From Quercus robur (lineage: Eukaryota; Streptophyta; Magnoliopsida; Fagales; Fagaceae), in the NCBI RefSeq assembly GCF_932294415.1, contig NC_065541.1:53236290-53300289 (forward strand): DNA of 64,000 bases, in the 5' to 3' direction. Positions 1-12,658 of this stretch are shown here, piece after piece (positions within the stretch are counted from its first letter, which is position 1; each line of letters starts with the position of its first letter). The position numbers were made by a program, and so were the translations under genes. Below the pieces are notes generated by a model, which was given only the letters and a program-made list of their open reading frames with translations, did no database searches and had not been told where the DNA came from.

Positions 1-477
1 GTAATTCTCTAATCTTTAGAGGTCAATTGCAATGTGTTGATGGACATTATTGCAATATGTAGAAGTTCAAATATTTTCTTGATATGATTGAGAAAATTAA
101 GAAATAATTTTGGAAAGAATTTCAAGATAAGTCAACAACGTTCAAAAAGTTTTTGATAAAATCCTACAGTTGAAGATTAGGATCCCTAAGGATCCCACGT
201 CCAGTCTCTCTCTAGGGTTTTAGAAGTCTACTATAAAATAAGATTTTATAATATCATATTTAGTGGTTGGCCATCAAAACTACTGTGTGATACTGCAGTC
301 TTCTGAAAACTCAAAAGAAATAGAGAGAGAGACGTGAATACCTTGGGAGGCAACACGCTTGGGTTGCTAAGAGAGGTACGCAATTTTGTTCTATTTAGAA
401 TCCATGGTTGTGTGGTACAACGATCTTTAAATGAAAATATGATTTTTTGTTTTATATTGCTTCAACAAAAGTTTTCA
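1..477 (+). repeat. 5' LTR of the first Copia element (partial)
   Basis: This matches 12831-13309 of the 3' LTR almost base for base and ends in TTTTCA just before the primer-binding site. About 880 bases of the LTR lie beyond the left edge. An ATG-started frame of about 60 codons inside it recurs in the other LTR and is not a gene. Confidence 0.93.
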
Positions 478-478
478 G

Positions 479-490
479 TGGTATCAGAGC
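479..490 (+). other. Primer-binding site of the first Copia element
   Basis: TGGTATCAGAGC lies one base after the LTR end. It is the standard complement of the initiator methionine tRNA 3' end used by plant Copia elements to prime minus-strand DNA synthesis. Confidence 0.9.
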
Positions 491-636
491 AAACCACAAT
501 TAATCATGGATTTTAAATTGTTATTTAATATCAGTATGTTTGCCGAGTTTTTTTCCTCTATGCCGTGATTGATATATATGTGATATGTTAATTGTTTATA
601 TTCGGAGAAGTGGCATATTGATATATGTGTTATAAT

Positions 637-1200
637 CAATGGCAGAGCCAGGATTTGACCTTTAGGGGGGGAAAAATTTATAACTAATATACATGTGTTT
701 CCATAAACAAATACATATTGTGTATGTAGTATACAACATATGCATCATATATACAAAGTATTAACCAAACTTGACAATTAAATGCCAGTAATATGAATAG
801 TAAGTGATCATTCAATATTGAAAGATCCCCTAAAATCATTGCATATCATTATATTTTGTATATTTTATTATTTTTTTTTTTAATATATAGCCAATAAAAT
901 AATCCCCTCATATATTTTATGGAATTTTTCATGTAATTGTTTCCAAATTTTATTGCTTAATACTTTTGAAAGGAAACTTTTTTTTTTGGGATGGTATTTT
1001 CATCTCTTCAATTAAGACTTTTTCTTCTTTATTTAAGTTTATTTTTTATCATTTTTTTTTATAAATTTTGAACTTTAAAAAATACTAATAAAGTAAAAAA
1101 AAGATATGAATATAAAATTTTGATACATAAAAAAGGAAAATTTTGGGCAGGGTCAGGGGGGGCAAGTGCCCCCTCTCGACCCCCCCTGACTCCGCCCCTG
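637..1200. mobile_element. hAT-type MITE nested in the Copia leader
   Basis: This 564-bp element is bounded by a perfect 8-bp duplication GTTATAAT (629-636 and 1201-1208). The left end is CAATGGCAGAGCCAGG; the right end read inward is CAGGGGCGGAGTCAGG, so the imperfect terminal repeats fit the CAGGGGCGGA type of plant hAT ends. The interior is AT-rich with no coding frame. A transposase supplied elsewhere would have moved it. It is inserted in the Copia element and is therefore younger than it. Confidence 0.9.
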
Positions 1201-1839
1201 GTTATAATTGATATTCGGAGAAGTGGCATATTGATATAATCTTGAGTTGTGCGCCGTAGTGCTATAAGCCAAGGTTTTCAGACCCGGACCGTTCATTGAA
1301 CCGTAAAAGGGAGAGGTTCAAGGGTTTTGAGGTCGAACCAAGGTCGAACCGGGGTCGAACCGTGATGACGTCATAATTAATTTAATAATTATTTTAAATA
1401 TATATAAAAACATTAAATTAATAAATAAATAAATAAAAATTAACTAGAATAGTCTAATTCATTTAGAAAATGAAAATGTTCACATTCCCCTATATTTCAG
1501 TTGTATGCCTTGCAATTTTAACAACCAAGAAACCAACCCACAGCCCCGTTGCTTTGTTCAGCACTGATATCAATATTGCATACAACGAATAGCATATTGC
1601 ACTTCCTGTAATGATGAAGCCAAAGTGAAAGAAAGCCCATTTCTTCTTGTAGGCCATGAATGCAGGTGCAATATTATTGAAAACTTTCTTGTCCAGTAGG
1701 AGAATCAAACAAGCCAAGAAAGCAACGTTGAACACTACTGAAATCTGAGTTTACCTGAGCAGCCCCCACAGCTATTGTTACTTCCTCTATAACTTCAACA
1801 GTAGAAGAATTTTCTTCCCAAAAAAACTTGGCCATTCAA

Positions 1840-2420
1840 GTTAGGTAAATTTTCACAACCAATCACCCAAAACAGCCCCCATGAACCCAGAATTTTCACA
1901 ACCAATCACCCAAAACAGCCCCCTTGAACCCAGAAAAATTCACAACCAAAATCCCAGCAAAACCCACTGAATATATCACCCAAAACAGCCCCCATGAACC
2001 CAGAATTTTCACAACCAATCACCCAAAACAGCCCCCTTGAACCCAGAAAAATTCACAACCAAAATCCCAGCAAAACCCACTGATATATCACCCAAAACAG
2101 CCCCCATGAACCCAGAATTTTCACAACCAATCACCCAAAACAGCCCCCTTGAACCCAGAAAAATTCACAACCAAAATCCCAGCAAAACCCACTGATATAT
2201 CACCAAAAACAGCCCTTGTGAACCCAGAATTTTCACAACCAATCACCCAAAACAGCCCCCATAAACCCAGAAAAATTCACAACAATCACCAAAAACAGCC
2301 CCCATGAATCCAGAAAAATTCACAACCAAAATCCCAGCAAAACCCACTGAATATATCACCAAAAACAGCCCCTATGAACCTAGAATTTTCACAACCAATC
2401 ACTCAAAATGAACCTAGAAA
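1840..2420. repeat. Minisatellite of about 112 bp inside the hAT element
   Basis: About five imperfect copies of a 112-113 bp unit, with motifs such as CACCCAAAACAGCCCCC and CCCAGAATTTTCACAACC. The phrase ATGAACCCAG starts at 1881, 1994 and 2106. Each unit contains two related 40-bp halves. It lies between the transposase stop and the left terminus and is absent from ordinary hAT genes, so it expanded within this element. Confidence 0.85.
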
Positions 2421-2735
2421 AATTCAATTAAAACCTCATTGCAAACATAACACAGGACACAAAATTCTTAGCCAAACACCATAGGAAATCAACCAAAAAA
2501 AATTCTCATAATACAACCACACATTGTGTACAACCTTGTTTCTCATCATAATGTTTTCCAAGTTATAGTACACAAACATAATACAAAATATAAAATACAT
2601 AGAAATTATCTCTAAAATGTTACAGTACACAAACAGAATACATAGAAATGTTTTCCAACCTTCTTACAAAGAGACATAGAAATTATCTCTAAAATACAAA
2701 ACATAACTTCAAAGTTCAAACATAATTATCATAAA

Positions 2736-5447
2736 TCATAAATCATCAATGTCCAAATCATCATGCTCATCATCATTCCCTGGAAATCCAGGAGGAGGGC
2801 CAACAGGTTGTCCAAATGTTCCCAAATCAATTCCTTCAACCTCACTGCTATCATCTACAGATTCTATACACAAGGTTGAACAAAATAAAAAGAAAAATCA
2901 TAATAATGTTTGCACAAACTTAAAAAAATAAAAGAAAAATCAATATAAGTTATTATATTTTTTTGCATATAAACTAACCTTCAATATTAGAAGAAGGCCC
3001 TTCACTTGCTGGATATGCACCCTCTTCATAAATTGCATTCTCCAACTCTTCATAATTAAGATATGGGTCCTCCTCTTCCTCAAATACCCAAAAATTGGTT
3101 TTGTCGATACTTGCATAATCAATGGGGTCAAAATTAAACTTTTTGTTGTAAAGCCTGCATCATAAAATGTCATGCTCATTATTGGAATTTGAACATAATT
3201 AGTAACTAACAATTACATTATATAAATGACTTTTTAAAAATTAATATAATGACAAGATATAGCATTTAGTTACCTATGTTTCAATCGCAAGTTATGATGA
3301 ACAAACACAAGATCATTGAGCCTTTGATGCTCCAATCTATTTCTCCTCTTAGAGTGTATTTGGTCAAATAAACTCCAACAACGCTCACATCCAGAAGAAG
3401 CGGAAGTTTGGCTAAGGATTCTAATTGCCAATTTTTGCAAGTTTGGAGCATCAGCACCCCACAACTTCCACCATTCATCTAATTTTCATAACACAACATA
3501 ATCTAATATTAATTAACATAAACATATAGTCCAAGACTAGATTCTCAACATATAGTATTAAAATAATTAGATTCCCAACTACATTACTTGAATGCAACAC
3601 TAATTACTTGAATGCACACTATATCCTTTAATAAACATATGGTATTAAAGTAAACTGATTACTTCACCTGGATGAGTGGTTGTGCTTGTTGACAATGCAA
3701 GCTCTCTATCAAAGCTCCCAATACAGTCTCGAAAATATTGGGTTTCCTTAATAACCTTCTCTTTGTCACCATCATATTTTGTCCCAATATAGTCCAAAAC
3801 AGCCATATGTACTGCTGGTTTCCGGCAAAAATTCTCCTCATCATACTGAAAAGCGGGATTTAACCAATATGCAGCAGCATGAAGATCTTTACGCTAATGT
3901 TTGTCCCAACGGATTTTTATAATTGAAGTGTATGGCTTGTACAAGTGCTTCTTCATTCGGAAGATCTTCTTGATTCCCAACCGTGCTCTATGCATGCCCT
4001 CATACACATATCCTATTGCAGGCCTTTGATCAGAATCAACAATCCGTAACAAACGAATGAGCGGCGATGAAATCCTGACAAGAACATTAATATCATCCCA
4101 AAAAGTATTATCTAAAATGATAGAAACTACTTCTTTTGCCTTTGACTCTCTTGCCAATCTATTGTCCACAAAAAACTTGCTAGTCACTAAGGCTTGCAAG
4201 TCATGCTTATGCACATGAAGACTTCCAAATGAAAGAAAAGTAGTAGCAAATCTTGTTGCTCCTACACGTACAATATATGTCCAACCAGGTCTCTTCCTCA
4301 ACCAAGCAATCAAAGCTACATGATTATAAATAAAAACTGTAACTTTGGATGCACGTTTTTTAAGTCTCTCCACATGAGGCATGTCTCCCATATCCTGCAA
4401 CACAAGATTCAGGCAATGTGCTGCGCAAGGAGACCAACTAATGGTCTTATACTTTTCACACAACAATTTTCCAGCAGATACATAATTGGAAGCATTGTCG
4501 GTAACCATGTGAACTATGTTTTTTGGACCAACCCATGTAACTACTTCATCAAACAATTTATATAAGTTTCTAGTACTCTTCACAATATCTGAGGCATCAA
4601 CTGATTTTACAAACACCATTCCCCTAGGACAATAGACAAGGAAATTAATCAATGACCTATGTCTAGTATCCGTCCAACCATCAGCCATAAGTGTACATCC
4701 AACTTCTGCCCAATGCCTACGTTGTGACTCAACCAACAACTGCACCTCTTTCTTTTGATCCCTCAACAAAGGGACCCGTACAGCATGATAAGATGGAGCT
4801 TTGTAGCCAGGACCAGCAGCAGCTACAGCATCAATCATCTTTTGGTAGTACACTGAATTGACTACATTAAAAGGTATGCAATTGTCATACAAGAACCTTG
4901 CAATAGCCATATCAGCTTGCCTCACCCTTTCTTTACTTTGGAACACACTTTTAAGACCAGGTTGAGCTCCTGGAGTAGTTCTTGGAGCAAAATAATTATC
5001 CACCGGATTTGTACCCTTTCTTTTACCTAAAACAAGTTTTTTAGGCAACCCACTACTATACACCTCTTGAACATCTTCATCTTCTTGTATATCACTATTT
5101 GTGGAAGGCACACTAAACATTTCTGCTTGACGTTGTTTTTCAGCTTTTTTCTTCAACTCAAACTCCTTCACATATTCCAACATTTGGTATCTCACATCAT
5201 GAGAAACCTTTTTACATGATCCAATATCACCTTTTATCCCCGCAAGGTGTTTTTTCATCCTATTAATACCCCCACCTTTATATGTTTGCCTACAATACAT
5301 ACATGTGAAAGTATTTCGTCCCTTCTCATCCACCCCAAGGCTAAAATGTTCCCAAGCCGGATCAACCTTTTCCCTTACTCTAGAGCTAGACTCCATTACA
5401 TTGGAATCAGCTTCATGTGATGGAGTAGACCCGGTCTCTGTTTCCAT
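2736..5447 (-). pseudogene. hAT transposase, four exons, one in-frame nonsense codon
   Basis: Exons on the minus strand are 5447-3668, 3478-3274, 3154-2979 and 2863-2736, joined by GT-AG introns of 189, 119 and 115 bp. They total 2289 bases, exactly 763 codons including the TGA stop, and all phases agree. An alternative last acceptor at 2854 removes three codons. Domains in order are a BED-type zinc finger near residues 30-85 (CMYC, then a later H and C), a DUF659/RNase H-like core with DGWTD and TDNASN near residues 255-325, and the C-terminal hAT dimerisation region with SSGCERCWS in exon 2. The acidic tail is rich in Glu and Asp. TAG at 3894-3896 stops the frame after 517 residues, where relatives have a leucine; everything after it stays in frame. 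Confidence 0.88.
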
Positions 5448-6335
5448 TTTAATCTAAAAAACTAAACAACCAATCAAACACGCATAGACCCATCAATTTT
5501 TGAAATACAAATAGTCAAAGAATCACAACTTCATACACAAAGTCAAATTAACAAACTAACATACACCAAGTCATAGAGTCAAAGAATCACAAATTGATCT
5601 ATAGGTGCTAATATAGAGAGAATCATAAACTAAGCCAAATTGTTGTACCAAGCACAAAATAAAATGAAATGAGAATCCAAACTTTAAGTCTCTCTCTAGC
5701 TCTCAAATTCCCCGATCAACCAAATGTGGGATATAAACCCATTAACTTAGTCCACATATAAGTACAACCAGATAGAATTAAACTCAATCAGAAATTCCAA
5801 TCCTGTCACATTCCAAACTCTTACTACTTCATCACAAAACTCATCAGAATATCGCAATTAAGGTCTAATGCAATAACCAAAGACAACCCACTAAAGGGGA
5901 GTTCAGTCCACAATTCAAATCAATCATACCCATATACACAATTCAGCATAGAAAGGAGATAATTCTTGAAGTAGTAAGATGAATATGCGAAAACCTTGAA
6001 TCAATCCCACCTATTATAAGTGCCACTCTCATCAGTTTGAGGTGCAGCTTCTGGAGTTGAGGTTTGGGTAGGCACCCCAGTAGGTGTAACTGAAAACTTC
6101 TCTCAAATCTATAATTTCTATAACAGAAACTTTGAGAAGAAAAACAGAGAAAAGAAAGAAACACAGAGAGAGAAAAGAAGCTGAAAAATTCTTCAAGAAT
6201 TATCTCATTGAATACATTTCACAATACAATAACAATGGAGGCTACAACAACAAAATCGTGATGCTTTCAGTCCATTCATACACGATATGGTCAAGTTTGA
6301 TGTTCAAAATAAACCATATCTTCCAAATCAACAAT

Positions 6336-6350
6336 GCTTTCAGCAAAAAA
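6336..6350 (+). mobile_element. Ultra-short poly(A) insert with 11-bp duplication
   Basis: The insert GCTTTCAGC(A)6 sits between perfect copies of AAATCAACAAT (6325-6335 and 6351-6361), inside the hAT element. The bases before the tail lack the CTCTC signature of most others in the window. Confidence 0.55.
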
Positions 6351-6599
6351 AAATCAACAATCATCATCCACATTTTCAATTGACCCAAATCATCAACAAT
6401 CAACTTGCAAAAATTAACAAAGAAAAAAAAGATTAGGGGTAATAAAGTACCAGCTGCGACGGCGACGAGGGAGAGAGGCAGAGATGAGCGTGAGTGAGTG
6501 AGCTGCGATCTGGGCTGACTGCGATCTGGGCTGAACTGCGACGGCGAGAGAGTGATCGAACAAAGGTGGAACGACGGCGATCTGGGCTGAGCAAGAACG

Positions 6600-6755
6600 A
6601 CGGTGGAACAAGGGTGGAACGGCGGTAGGATTTTAGATTTAGGGCGATCTGGGCTGAGACAAAAGAAGGGTGGAACGGCGGTGGAACAAGGGAGGAACGG
6701 CGGTAGGATTTATGGTGGAACGGCGGTGGAACAAGGGAGGAACGGCGGCGACGAG
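6600..6755. repeat. GC-rich tandem repeat upstream of the hAT transposase
   Basis: Repeats of GGTGGAACGGCGGT and GGAACAAGGGAGGAACGG, with a 45-bp period between 6669 and 6714. GC content is far above the surrounding DNA. It lies between the element's right end and the transposase start, so it may be promoter or 5' leader of that gene; this is inferred from position only. Confidence 0.7.
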
Positions 6756-8029
6756 GGATAGAGGCAGAGACGAGAGAGTGAATGAGAGAAGTGAGGTTTC
6801 GTGTGATTGAGAGAGTGAGGGTTTCGGAGTGTTCTGGAGACTGGAGAGAGTGTTAAAAAAAAACAAAGGTTGAACGACGCCGTATAGGAAGGAAGGAAAA
6901 AAAAAAAAAAAAAAGGCTGGAACGACGTCGTTTTAAGGCAGAAGTAAGGCACTCGTTCAAACCGTTTGAACCGCTCACGGTTCACAGACCCGGACGGTCG
7001 GACCGCGGTTCAGACGGGTTCATGCTTTTTTCGCATAGAACGGTTCCTTACCTTAAACGGACCGTGAATCTGAACGGTTCCCGGGTTTTACGGTCGAACC
7101 GGACGGTCCGGTCCGGGTTTAACAACCTTGCTATAAGCCTATAATTGCTTTGTAGATTGTCTTTTATGGTTTCAAGTGTATGCTTTATAGATTGTCTTTT
7201 ATGCTTTATAGATTGTCTATTATGAACCAATATACATGTATATGTGCTTAACTGTGTAACCCATATTGATATATATTGGTTTATTGACTCACCTTTTATG
7301 TTAATAAAACCTTGAGTATTACCGAATTGAGGTATTGAATCTCAATTGGTGGGAGTTGTGTCAGATACATAAAGAATGATATTTAGTGCATTGACTCACT
7401 TTACAGTTGCATCCCAATACTGATATATATTAAGTGCTAAATAGGATTATTTTATAAAATAATTCCTATGGCCCTCCATTGTCGGTGAATAAAGGTTCTA
7501 TTAAATTAAAATTTTGTTGAAGCCAAAAGGATAGACTTGATTTTGGTTTAGTAGTTCCTCTTGTTTACTTCTTGGGAAGACAGGTGTGTGTATGACTGGT
7601 GGGAGTGTGGCTAAAATAGCAACATAATCATACTAGTACATATATCACACTCAAATAATGGTTTGCACTTATCCAAATAAACATGACCACTAAAATAGTG
7701 TAAAACATGTTTGATTTGGAGGCCAAAAGTAAATCGGGAGTCTTAGATAAATTAAATAAAATTAGAAACATGAGATGAAATTATGATGAATAGTATCTAT
7801 TTGCCTTTATATGGTGTGCACAGTATATTTCAAAAGAAATTATTGGAGCATGCAAGGTAAGGGTTCCCGATGCCCACTTCGAACTATTTATGAATATAAT
7901 TGTTATATTCTGTTCTGGGAATCTATGATATTTTGTTCTTGTGGGAGGTACCATTAGTTATTCAAAAACCTGAATATGATGGATATATGTATGTGAAAAT
8001 ATTATTTTATATTATTTTGCAGATTCATT

Positions 8030-11000
8030 ATGACCAATTTTAATCCCTTAGCTAAGATTTTGGATGAAAATCGATTGTTTGGACCAAACTATGTAGATTG
8101 GAAAAGGAACCTAATCATTGTTCTCATTGCTGATAAGATAGCTCATGTCCTTAATATTGAGGCACCAAAACTTGCTTTAGCTGATGCCATTAAGGCGCAA
8201 AGAGATGCATTTAATAAGTGGCATGAGGCTGATGAAATGGATAAATGCTACATAATGGCCTCTATGACCAATGTGTTGCAAAAACAATGCCAAAGCCTAG
8301 TTACAGCACAAGATATGATGCTGCACCTCAAAGAGATGTTTGGAGAACAAAGCAGAAGTGCACGACAAATTGCTATGAAAAATCTCATGTCCACCAAAAT
8401 GGTGGAAGGAACTCCAGTTCGGGAACATGTCCTGAAGATGATTTCTTTCATCAATGAACTGGATATGCTTGGTGCAGAAATTGATAGTGAGACCTAAGTT
8501 GATGCAATCCTAGCATCTTTACATGATTCTTTTAATCAGTTTATCATGAACTATAACATGAATAAGATAGTAATGACATTGTCAGAGCTGCTCAATATGT
8601 TGAAAGCATTTGAGGATCTCATCAAGAAAGAAAAGCCTACTGTAATGTTGGCTGAAAAATCTGATACTTCTCTTAAGTTGAAGCCTAAGGGTAAGAACTT
8701 TAAGAGAAAAGGGTCTCAATCATTCAATAAGGCTCAAGGTGACAAAGTGAATAAGGACACTGAGAAAAAGAAAGCAAAAGGAAATTGTTTCCATTGCGGT
8801 AAGCCTGGTCGTTGGAAGAGAAACTGTCGCCATTATTTGGCTTCTCTGAAGAATGACAAACCTGCAGAAGGTATGTCTAATTTGCTCGTTATTGAAACAA
8901 ATTTAATGGATGGTCCATTTGATTCTTGGTGTGTAGATTCTGGTACAATCTCACACATTTGCAATGTGTTGCAGGGGTTCAAGGAGACCCGAAGGCTAAA
9001 TGAAGGGGAGGTGATCCTAAAGATGGGGACTGGTGCAACTGTTGCTGCCACTGCCATTGGAACCTTTTATTTAGAATTATCTTCTAGTAGAACTCTTGTT
9101 TTAGAAGATTGCTTATATGTGCCAGAAGTGCGAAGAAATTTTGTTTCAGTTTCAAAACTTAGTTGTTCAGGATATTCATTTCTTTTTACTTCTAAACTTG
9201 TTGTTAAGTTTAATAATAAATTTGTAACTTCTGGCATTTTACAAGATGGTCTTTATTTTTTGAGTTCTATTGATAATTCTATTAATTGTGTTGAGAATGA
9301 TATTGCTACCAGTGTGTTATCTCTTAAAAGAAAAAGAGATGTTAATCCTAACTATTTGTGGCACTTAAGGCTTGGTCATATCAATATTGACCGAATCAAT
9401 AGATTGGTAAGGGATGGGCCATTGAATCTTTTGAAGGTAGAACCTTATCCAATTTGTGAGACTTGCTTACAAGGGAAAATGACTAAAAGTCCCTTTACAA
9501 GAAAGGGAGCTAAAGCCATTGATGTATTAGGATTAATACACACTGATGTTTGTGGTCCTATGAATCACATGGCAAGAGGTGGTTTCTATTACTTCATTAC
9601 TTTTATTGATGATTATTCTAGGTATGGTTATTTGTACCTAATGAAACATAAATCTGAATCTTTTGAAAAGTTCAAAGAATTTCGTAATGAGGTTGAGAAA
9701 CAAGCTGGAAAATGCATAAAAGTTCTTCGCTCTGATAGATGAGGAGAATACCTCTTGGATCAATTTAAGGAATATCTAAAAGAAAATGGGATTATTTCTC
9801 AATTGACTCCCCCTGCCACACCTCAACATAATGGTGTAGCTGAAAGAAGAAATAGAACCTTATTAGATATGATTCGTTCTATGATGAGCATGTCAGAGTT
9901 GCCAATTTCATTTTGGGGTTATGCTTTGGAGACTGCTATTTATTTATTAAATAGAGTCCCTACCAAATCAGTTTCTAATACCCCATATGAGTTATGGACT
10001 GGTAAGAAACCAAGTCTAAATCACTTAAAGATATGGGGTTGTCCAGCACATGTTAGAAAGTCTAATATGGATAAGCTAGGACGTAGGAGTGATAAATGTT
10101 TATTTGTTGGCTATCCCAAGATGTCTACTAGTTTCTATTTTTACATTCCTAGTGAGCAAAAAGTGTTTGTGAGCAGGAATGCTATTTTTCTTGAGGAAGA
10201 TTATAGCTTAAATGAAAGTAGAGTAAAAGTTTCTCTTGATGAACAAACTGATAACCCAATGGCTGAGTTGAATGAGAATAATGAGGAGCAAATAATAGTG
10301 CCTACTAAACCAAATAAAATACAAGAGACTCGACGTAGTAAAATGACTATCAGGCCTCTAGTTAGACTCAATTTGTTAAATGAGATTTATCTAATGGAGT
10401 CAAAGGAGCATGATAATGATCCTTTTACTTATCAAGAAGCAATGACTGATAAGGACGTTAAGAATTGGAAAAGGGCCATGGAATCAGAGATGGACTCAAT
10501 GTATACCAACCAGGTCTGGACCTTAGTAGACAAACCAGAAGGTATTAAGCCTATTGGTTGTAAATGGGTCTACAAAAGGAAGATAGAACCTAATGGTAAG
10601 GTGGAGACCTATAAAGCTAAGCTAGTGGCAAAAGGGTATAATCAAAAGGCTGGAATTGATTATGAGGAAACTTTTTCGCCAGTAGCCATACTAAAGTCCA
10701 TAAGGATTCTATTGTCAATTGCTGCACATTATGATTATGAGATATGGCAAATGGATGTTAAAACAGCTTTCTTGAATGGACACATTCAAGAAGAAATTTT
10801 TATGGACCAACCAAAAGGTTTCATATCTCATGGTCAAGAATCAAAAGTGTGCAAGTTGATGAGATCTATATACGGCCTAAAGCAAGCATCACGCAGTTGG
10901 AACATCCGTTTTGATGAGGCAATCTAATCGTTTGGTTTCTCACAAAATATGGATGAACCTTGTGTTTACAAAAAGGTTAGTGGGAGCACTATTACATTTT

Positions 11001-11933
11001 TAGTTCTTTATGTAGATGACATACTACTCGTTGGCAATGATGTAGGAGCAATGTCATCTATAAAAGTATGGTTATCTAGTCACTTTGCAATGAAAGATCT
11101 TGGTGAAGCGTCCTATATACTCGGAATTAAATTGTTTAGAGATCGAAAGAAAAGGTTATTGGGACTTTCACAAGTCAATTATATTGACAAGATATTGGCT
11201 AGGTTTAGCATGCAAGATTCCAAGAAAGGATTTTCACCTTTTAGACATGGAGTTCATCTCTCTAATCAAATGTGTCCTAAAACACAAGAAGAGAGAGAGA
11301 AAATGAGAAATTGTCCTTATGCTTCGGCTATAGGAAGTCTCATGTACGCAATACTTTGCGCTAGGCCAGACATTTGTTATGCAGTGAGCATTGTGAGTAG
11401 ATATCAATCCAATCCAGGTTCTGAGCATTAGACAGCAATGAAACATATCCTCAAATATTTAAATAGGACCAAACATTATTTCTTGATGTTTGGTGGTGAG
11501 GATTTGACTATCCAAGGATATACAGATTCTGATTTTCAATCTGATATTGATGATAGAAAATCAATTTCTGGATTTGTGTTCACTCTTGGCAGAGTATATA
11601 GCTACAAGTGAAGCTGCAAAGAAAGCTATGTGGATTTGCAAGTTCATTCAAGAACTTGAAGCTATTCCTTCTATTGAGTCACCCATTACTATCTATTATG
11701 ACAATAGTGGGGCTGTTGCAAATGCAGTAGAACCAAGGGCTCATCAAAGGACAAAACATATTACACGTAAATATCACTTGATACGTGATATTATACAAAG
11801 AGATGATGTAGCAATAACAAAGATTGCCTCTGCCAATAATGTTGCAAATCCACTCACAAAGGCATTGTTTCAAAAGGTGTTTGAGAAACATTTGGAAGCA
11901 ATGGGTATTAAATATATGTATGATTGGTTTTGA
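8030..11933 (+). pseudogene. Copia gag-pol polyprotein, broken
   Basis: One frame covers 8030-11580, interrupted by TAA (8495-8497), TGA (9740-9742), TAA (10925-10927) and TAG (11429-11431). Order of domains: gag; a zinc knuckle near 8785-8830 (CFHC...NC); protease with VDSG near 8935; the GAG-pre-integrase HHCC region with WHLRLGH and CETC near 9360-9465; integrase with HTD and FIDD and a later AERRNR; reverse transcriptase with YVDD at 11009-11020; RNase H to 11933. The zinc-knuckle histidine is replaced by arginine (CGT). Near 11580-11595 the frame shifts and part of RNase H is missing, so the last 128 codons are in another frame. No protein from it should be functional. Confidence 0.93.
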
Positions 11934-11937
11934 GTGT

Positions 11938-11948
11938 AAGTGGGAGAT
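11938..11948 (+). other. Polypurine tract of the first Copia element
   Basis: AAGTGGGAGAT abuts the 3' LTR start, directly after the gag-pol terminal TGA. It is the expected primer for plus-strand synthesis. Confidence 0.8.
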
Positions 11949-12618
11949 TGTTAGAATTATGTGCCCTCAAAAACAATACTATGTATTTTTATTTGATGAT
12001 AAAATTTTATTTTCACATTCATAACTTTTATAGGTATATTTCATTGTTTAAATGTGGCATGTGATGTCACCTCTATAGGAAAAATCATGTTAATGGTTAA
12101 GGAACTAAAGACAGGGAGTAATGATTTTTCATATATTATTAAATTGTTCTAGGTTGTGGATATTAATTGAATATTACCACTGAAACCTACACTTGTTGTG
12201 CTGCTATATGATAGGATGATTTACTCCATCAATGAAGTAGTGACTTTAAGCAAACAAGTGGGTGTAATGTAACAAGTATATACACTGAATTGGATCCGAT
12301 CAAGGACACCTTATGGAGTGATCATTGTTAATTAAAAGGTTGTTCTATCACAATTTTTCTATTGTCCTCAAACATGAGGGGTTTGTGTATATTTATTTAT
12401 TATGCACATAACTTTGACAATGTCAACCGGTGATGCCAATTTTAAAGGTTATATACAGACACGTTGGGTTATGTATGTAATGAGTAAAATATATAAATGC
12501 TCAACAATGAATCCACCAGTCTCTGAAGAAAATAGTATATTCAGTTGATTTTCATATTGAAGTTGGACTCAAAACAAAACCGGCCGGTGACATTTTTCAA
12601 AAATGTTTTTCATATATA

Positions 12619-12658
<40 letters not shown>

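Larger units (their letters stand above)
1270..7130 (-). mobile_element. hAT transposon, near-autonomous, nested in the Copia leader
   Basis: The 5861-bp element has the perfect 8-bp duplication CTATAAGC (1262-1269 and 7131-7138). Ends are CAAGGTTTTCAGACCCGG and, read inward from the right, CAAGGTTGTTAAACCCGG. Subterminal repeats of GGTCGAACC and related CCGGACCG/GAACCG motifs crowd both ends (about 1296-1375 and 6950-7125), as expected for transposase-binding regions of hAT elements. It carries a four-exon transposase on the minus strand, a minisatellite beyond the gene's 3' end and a GC-rich repeat upstream of the gene. Mobility in its present state is doubtful because of a nonsense codon. 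Confidence 0.94.

Noticed and set aside
334..516. 60-codon frame, repeated at 13166-13351
   Set aside because: It is the U5 end of the two Copia LTRs and runs into the primer-binding site in one copy; not a gene.
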